Positions 32,573 through 36,847 of a DNA stretch of 36,847 bases are shown in pieces (position 1 is the stretch's first letter; the number at the start of each line of letters is the position of its first letter). The notes beneath the pieces were generated by a model that saw nothing but the letters and a program-made list of their open reading frames with translations, made no database searches and was not told the DNA's origin. The DNA lies in the NCBI GenBank assembly GCA_964651405.1, contig CAZYZB010000003.1, forward strand, positions 1 to 36,847. The letters are read 5' to 3'. The DNA comes from JAWBOD01 sp964651405. Its GTDB lineage: Archaea; Aenigmatarchaeota; Aenigmatarchaeia; Aenigmatarchaeales; Aenigmatarchaeaceae. The translations under genes were made by a program, and so were the position numbers.

Positions 32573-33142
32573 TTAAAAGACACTTTGAGAAATAAGACCT
32601 ATTAGAGAAATCGCAACCACAGCTATCCATAGTTTCATGTTCCAAGCAATAATCTTCGAACCATCCAAAGGAAACATTGGCAAAAGATTGAAGAATGCTA
32701 GGAAAAATGAGATTTGAGATATATTGAAGAACAGCTCTAAAGGATAAAGGAAAGACAATAGAAAGGACATCGTGCCCACAGATATGTTAGTTAAGGGTCC
32801 AGCCAAGCTTATCTTGCCGTATTCCTTCTTTGTCAAATGAGTAACTGAGAATGCGAACTTCTTCTTAGTGTATGGAGAAATATAGGTTGCGCCAGGCGCT
32901 GCAAAAACTATTCCTGTAAAGGAAGATACCAAAGCTAAAGCAATCCCTAAAGGCCACATCCTATACTCTGCAAAGCAACCATATTTTTGGGCTGTGTATT
33001 TATGCGCTAATTCATGGAAGACGAAAACAAGAACTATTATAAGTAAGAATGATGGAAAGGTTGATAAGTTAAACCCACTAAAAGCCAAGGCTAAGGCTAT
33101 TACTGAAATTAAAAGATCCCTAAGCTCTGTTTTAGACGGCAT
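32573..33142 (-). CDS. M50/site-2-type membrane metalloprotease
   Basis: The ATG at 33142 (MPSKTELRDLL) is preferred over a TTG two codons earlier, giving 189 residues with about five to six membrane segments. The zinc motif HELAH (in VFVFHELAHKYTAQ) lies in the second segment, and NLLPMFPLDGSKII carries the distal Asp ligand, the LDG motif of site-2 proteases. No PDZ or CBS domain is attached. Such proteins cut transmembrane helices of anti-sigma factors or membrane regulators, or in archaea have unknown targets. Confidence 0.88.
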   Translation of the reverse strand: MPSKTELRDLLISVIALALAFSGFNLSTFPSFLLIIVLVFVFHELAHKYTAQKYGCFAEYRMWPLGIALALVSSFTGIVFAAPGATYISPYTKKKFAFSVTHLTKKEYGKISLAGPLTNISVGTMSFLLSFLYPLELFFNISQISFFLAFFNLLPMFPLDGSKIIAWNMKLWIAVVAISLIGLISQSVF

Positions 33143-33225
33143 AAACAACTTTTACTATTTATTCCTTAAAAATCTATTGGATTTGTATTTTATTTCACCA
33201 AAATCTTTATAAATAGGATAGTTCT

Positions 33226-33249
33226 ATGATTAGCATAATTGTTAATCAT
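33226..33249. promoter_or_regulatory. Inverted repeat at the start of the winged-helix operon
   Basis: ATGATTA-N10-TAATCAT overlaps the first codons of the gene at 33226 and lies about 15 bases after a TTTATAAATA box (33206-33215), where transcription should begin. It could be an operator for autorepression. The close TATA box also raises doubt about the ATG at 33226 as the start. Confidence 0.4.
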
Positions 33250-33480
33250 AGGTGTATACCCATCCTAGTCCAGAATAATTTTAGAGATAGGATTATAAAG
33301 ATACTTATAAAACACCCTGAAGGATTGGCTACTACAGAAATTGCAAGAATTCTTGGCTCTCATAGACATACCATAACTAAATACATCTATCAGTTGGTTG
33401 GAGAAGATGTAATCTATCAAAGAGAGGTTGGAACAGCAAAATTATGCTATCTAAAGGTTGAGAAAAATGATAGAAAATAA
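33226..33480 (+). CDS. Winged-helix regulator, first of a tandem pair
   Basis: The protein has 84 residues. The folded part begins at NNFRDRIIKILIKHPEGL; the HTH is TTEIARILGSHRHTITKYIYQL and the wing EDVIYQREVGTAKLCYLK. The first 15 residues (MISIIVNHRCIPILV) have no counterpart in the sister gene and the ATG sits unusually close to a TATA-like box, so the start is uncertain. It overlaps the next gene and is probably translated with it. Its likely role is regulation of this operon of surface proteins. Confidence 0.75.
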   Translation: MISIIVNHRCIPILVQNNFRDRIIKILIKHPEGLATTEIARILGSHRHTITKYIYQLVGEDVIYQREVGTAKLCYLKVEKNDRK

Positions 33481-33673
33481 TGTTAGAGAAAGGATTATAA
33501 ATGTCCTTATAAAACATCCTGAAGGTCTGACACTCCTTAATATATCTAATCTTATTGGAATGAACCGAGTTACTATTTCAAAATATGTTTATGGTTTGAT
33601 TGCAGAAGACATGATCTATCAAAAGAAAATTGGACCTGCTAAACTTTGTTATCTAAAAAAGATGGTTAAATGA
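33467..33673 (+). CDS. Winged-helix regulator, second of a tandem pair
   Basis: From the ATG at 33467 (a TTG at 33458 is possible) the protein has 68 residues and is a close paralogue of the preceding one: RERIINVLIKHPEGL, HTH LLNISNLIGMNRVTISKYVY, wing EDMIYQKKIGPAKLCYLK. The recognition helices differ (GMNRVTIS against GSHRHTIT), so their DNA targets may differ, or they may form heterodimers. It overlaps its upstream neighbour by 14 bases and its downstream neighbour as ATGA. Confidence 0.78.
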   Translation: MIENNVRERIINVLIKHPEGLTLLNISNLIGMNRVTISKYVYGLIAEDMIYQKKIGPAKLCYLKKMVK

Positions 33674-34338
33674 GATCAGTATTAGGAAAAATATCAGGGA
33701 TAACGATTTTGTTAGTAACCATTATATTTTCATTAATAATTATAAAGCAAATCGCAATTGTAAAAGCCCAAAACGAACAAAGTATAACTGGTTATGAAAT
33801 AGCTAACATTACAAACAATGGAACTGAAAATAGTAATTCTTCTACTGAAAGCAATGAAATTTTTAGTACATTTACTAGTACAAGTCTAAATGATAGTGAA
33901 ATTGTTGATGAAAACTTAGAAAATGCTGGTAATGAAACTGATATTCCTCTATTAAATGATTTGAATGCAAGTGTCGGAACTGTCGATACTGTCGACAGTT
34001 CAACTAATGACACAAATGAGACTTCTGTAGTTGAAAATGAAACTCCAACAGAAGGTTCTAAGTTTGATATAAACCTAGAATATCCACAAAAAATAACAAG
34101 AGGAGAGCTTATAACAGTAAAAGCAATTGTAAATAACATCGGTTCTTCGATTGCTAAAAACGTTGTTATTAACTGGCAGCTACCTGAGGGATTTGAAATA
34201 GCTTCTGGTAATCTAGTAGAAAACTGCGGAGATTTGGAACCAAGCAATGCTTGCGTTAGCGAAGTTAGCCTTAAAACTGACATCTCAGCAAGTCTTGGTC
34301 TAAAAGATGTAAAAATTGTGGTTAATTATGAAGAGTAA
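33670..34338 (+). CDS. Secreted Asn/Ser/Thr-rich surface protein
   Basis: The ATG overlaps the previous stop (ATGA). Residues 8-33 (ISGITILLVTIIFSLIIIKQIAIV) are a signal peptide or membrane anchor. Residues 35-130 are low complexity, rich in Asn, Ser, Thr and Glu with many N-x-S/T sequons, suggesting a heavily glycosylated stalk. Residues 135-222 form a beta-sandwich like CARDB/DUF11 domains (EYPQKITRGELITVKAIVNN, NVVINWQLPEGFEI). It is likely part of the cell envelope, paired with the large protein that follows. Confidence 0.75.
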   Translation: MRSVLGKISGITILLVTIIFSLIIIKQIAIVKAQNEQSITGYEIANITNNGTENSNSSTESNEIFSTFTSTSLNDSEIVDENLENAGNETDIPLLNDLNASVGTVDTVDSSTNDTNETSVVENETPTEGSKFDINLEYPQKITRGELITVKAIVNNIGSSIAKNVVINWQLPEGFEIASGNLVENCGDLEPSNACVSEVSLKTDISASLGLKDVKIVVNYEE

Positions 34339-36847
34339 TGTAAAAGGACAAAACCAGCTTTTGATTCCTTTAATCATACTTATAGGAGCTGCTTTAGCAC
34401 TTGCTGCAGATATAACATTAAATGTTACCAATTCGACTCCAACAGGAAGATTCATAGGAATAACCCAAACTGAGGAAAAGAGCTTTCCAATAGAAGTCTG
34501 GGCAAACACTTCTATAAGACTAGAGACCATAGAAAGCTTGGTTAGGGCTACCTTAATCTTAGACAATGGAACTTTGCTTGAAAACCAGCAAATAGACCTT
34601 TACTTTAACGATTCTCTCCTAGGTTCTAATTTTACTAATTCTGAAGGATTTGTTGACTTTCCTGTTTTTGATAGCAGAATAATAAAAGCTATTTTTAATG
34701 GTGGTGAATATCTTAATCCTTCCCAATCAGAAGTTGCAATAGGAAATGCTACTTATAACGAAACTTATAATGAGACAAATATTACTGAGTTGAATTCAAC
34801 AAGCATTTCTGCTTGGGCTATTCCTAATCCTGTTTTACAAGATAAAAGCACGAGTCTTTATTGCGATTACAAAAGTAATAATATATCGATCAGCAAAGCG
34901 ACTGTTGTTTTTAGGATTGATAATGATAACTATACTGCTATTTGGAGTGATGAATACTGGATTTATGATTATAAACTAAAAAATAATGAAGAAAAGATAG
35001 TTTATTGCTATGCTAATGCCTCTGGGTTTGAGAGTAATTCTGCTAGCTTTATATTGAAAGTAAATGGAACTAAGAACATTAATGTTTTATCTGAAGAATT
35101 AGAGCAAGGAGAGGCTGAAATAGGAAAACCTGTCAAATGGATAAAGAAAATCAAGGTTAAAAACCTATTCAAACAAAAAATGTTGTTTGACCTTTCAAGC
35201 TTTATTCCTAAAAACGCTTTCAATATCTCATTATATGGAGATAAGGAAATAGGCATAGATGAGACTAAAGAATATGTATTAGAATACTTTACAGACTCTC
35301 CAAAGATATATGAGGAAATTATAAACAAATATAAGAAATTAATAACAATAAGCTCAGAATTTAGCTATAGAAATATTAAAACCTATACGGATTTAGCAGA
35401 TTTCCCAGAAAAGGCAATAAGGCTTTACTGGTTTATTGATAGTAAAAAAATTGATGTTACTCATGATCTTTCTATTAATCTAAAGTTTATTGACACTAAC
35501 AATAATGGGTTGATTGACAGGTTAGAATGGATAACACCTCACACGTCTAATCAGACTTTTGAGGTAGACATTATAGTATTAAATCCTTACACTGTTGTTA
35601 GAAACAATGAGAACTGGACTGTTGCCTTTAATACAACAGGAGAAGCAGACTTGATCATTAATTCTACTAACGCAGAATGGACAGAGTTCTTAAAGGATAA
35701 TGAGAACACAAAAGATGAGATGAGGTTCTTAGAGATTTCTTGTGGTGAGAATTCTCTAAAGAATAGCTTAGAATTGATAGATGAGAATGAGAACTACTAT
35801 AATTATTCCCAACTTTCTGAAAACGATTCAATAAAAATAAAGAAACTTTTAATAAAAAATTATAGCTGTGATGATATTGGATATATAACTAATAACATGC
35901 TGATAGCTGGTTATGCTATATTACAATTTAATTTTGGTAATCAGGTAGCTTATGCTTATGATGCAATAACCTATAATCTGTATCCAAATACAACCCATAA
36001 TAAAGCATACTATAATAAAACAAATTCAACAGATTGTAGCGCCACAATATTAAATAGAATAGGAACAGAATTTTCTGATTTAAATTATAATTCAACTAAT
36101 GTTTCAGATAACAATAGATATGTACAAGGAACATCTGTAATAGTGCCATATGATACTAATTGTTCATATTACAGATTTACATTTGATGCCTCTTCTTCTT
36201 CATTTCCAAATACAGTTAGCATTGGGCTTCTCCATAGAGGATATTATGATGATAGTGGAGGTTCTTGCGGGGGAGCCTTTCTCTATTATTATAAGGTAAG
36301 CTCTTCTACCTGGACTTCTTGGGATTCCATTTTTACTTCTGAAACGAATATATCAAAAATATTCACGACCATATCAGATATAAGAAATTCCACAGATGGT
36401 CTTGTTAAGTTCGGCATTATAATATCGGCTTATTATGAGTTTGGCACATGCACAGCAACTGCAAGAACTAATCTGGCAATGATTAATATAACAACTGATA
36501 ATACACCTCCACAATGGGTTGTTAATAGCAATACTACAAACTCAACATTTGCTGGATATCCTGCCAATTTCACTCTAAACTGGACAGATGATTATCAACT
36601 GGCAGGATACATATTCTCCACAAACAATAGTGGAACGTGGAGGAATTCATCTTACATAGCATTCTCAGGAACATCTAACACGTCATGGAACGTTACAACT
36701 CTTAACACGACTGTTGGAATAAAAGTAGCTTGGTGTTTCTATGCGAATGATACTTCAGGGAATATGAACAGGACAAACTGTGATGATGGAAAGCAATTTA
36801 TATTAAATACAACGCTTGATATAATACCTCCTACATATTCTAAGAAT
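34328..36847 (+). CDS. Large secreted repeat protein (3' end beyond window)
   Basis: The frame runs without a stop from the ATG at 34328 to the last base, 840 codons, and overlaps the previous gene by 11 bases. The signal peptide is QLLIPLIILIGAALALAA. Beta-rich domains with many sequons follow. At about residues 388-412 the segment FIDTNNNGLIDRLEWITPH looks like a calcium-binding DxNxxGxID loop, common before such domains in DPANN surface proteins. From about residue 730 an Ig-like repeat begins (TPPQWVVNSNT, ending ANDTSGNMNRTNC), and a second unit seems to start at the edge (DIIPPTYS). It is probably an S-layer or adhesion protein. Confidence 0.8.
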   Translation, partial: MKSNVKGQNQLLIPLIILIGAALALAADITLNVTNSTPTGRFIGITQTEEKSFPIEVWANTSIRLETIESLVRATLILDNGTLLENQQIDLYFNDSLLGSNFTNSEGFVDFPVFDSRIIKAIFNGGEYLNPSQSEVAIGNATYNETYNETNITELNSTSISAWAIPNPVLQDKSTSLYCDYKSNNISISKATVVFRIDNDNYTAIWSDEYWIYDYKLKNNEEKIVYCYANASGFESNSASFILKVNGTKNINVLSEELEQGEAEIGKPVKWIKKIKVKNLFKQKMLFDLSSFIPKNAFNISLYGDKEIGIDETKEYVLEYFTDSPKIYEEIINKYKKLITISSEFSYRNIKTYTDLADFPEKAIRLYWFIDSKKIDVTHDLSINLKFIDTNNNGLIDRLEWITPHTSNQTFEVDIIVLNPYTVVRNNENWTVAFNTTGEADLIINSTNAEWTEFLKDNENTKDEMRFLEISCGENSLKNSLELIDENENYYNYSQLSENDSIKIKKLLIKNYSCDDIGYITNNMLIAGYAILQFNFGNQVAYAYDAITYNLYPNTTHNKAYYNKTNSTDCSATILNRIGTEFSDLNYNSTNVSDNNRYVQGTSVIVPYDTNCSYYRFTFDASSSSFPNTVSIGLLHRGYYDDSGGSCGGAFLYYYKVSSSTWTSWDSIFTSETNISKIFTTISDIRNSTDGLVKFGIIISAYYEFGTCTATARTNLAMINITTDNTPPQWVVNSNTTNSTFAGYPANFTLNWTDDYQLAGYIFSTNNSGTWRNSSYIAFSGTSNTSWNVTTLNTTVGIKVAWCFYANDTSGNMNRTNCDDGKQFILNTTLDIIPPTYSKN

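Noticed and set aside
33792..34283. Minus-strand 163-codon frame
   Set aside because: It is antisense to the sequon-rich surface protein whose start, signal peptide and overlaps fit the operon.

Overview
The window is AT-rich archaeal DNA. Marker genes are geranylgeranylglyceryl phosphate synthase (ether lipids), two or three TrmB-type regulators, a HerA-like ATPase, a FANCM/Hef-type helicase with a separate XPF-type nuclease, and a DUF460 protein. Many starts lie about 25-30 bp behind an A/T-rich TATA-like box, which suggests leaderless or short-leader transcripts. Compact genes with ATGA overlaps, small membrane proteins, an intein and sequon-rich surface proteins fit a DPANN-like archaeon. 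That placement is inference, not proof. A 100-N scaffold gap (22182-22281) shows that this is a draft assembly.

Region 1 (1-13.6 kb) looks accessory. It opens with a coupled operon of SPASM radical SAM, B12-binding radical SAM and GNAT acetyltransferase. Next come a divergent proteasome-beta-like Ntn hydrolase, a class II-like Fic protein with an altered core motif, and a radical SAM gene divergent from a TrmB regulator. Then follow a two-gene winged-helix cassette with a palindromic promoter region, an 811-residue protein built of many helix-turn-helix segments, and an ABC-2 exporter pair. Five consecutive plus-strand transcription units here end in the same family of ten-base-period tandem arrays. 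Two of these share a nearly identical 50-nt module. Nothing similar was seen in the rest of the window.

Region 2 (13.7-18.8 kb) is a pyrimidine cluster: an OPRT fused to an OMPDC-superfamily domain, PyrD, PyrK, a TrmB-like regulator, and a second stand-alone PyrF. Palindromes sit in both divergent promoter gaps.

Region 3 (18.8-32 kb) is mostly housekeeping: DEAD-box helicase, PEP synthase (N-terminus lost in the gap), GGGP synthase, DUF460 plus XPF-type nuclease, Hef-like helicase, a tandemly duplicated membrane protein pair, and a HerA-like ATPase whose Walker A motif is split by a 439-residue intein. Between the nuclease and a surface protein lies a strong candidate structured RNA (25133-25237): a 9-bp closing stem, a second stem, and two hairpins capped by cUUCGg tetraloops, 27 bp behind a TATA box.

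Region 4 (32-36.8 kb) holds small membrane proteins, an M50-type protease, and a coupled operon of two sister winged-helix proteins followed by two secreted, glycosylation-sequon-rich surface proteins. The last of these runs off the window.

No CRISPR array, tRNA or rRNA was recognised. The best candidates for something undescribed are the 25.1-kb RNA, the ten-base-period arrays at gene ends, the proteasome-like protein, and the multi-HTH protein.
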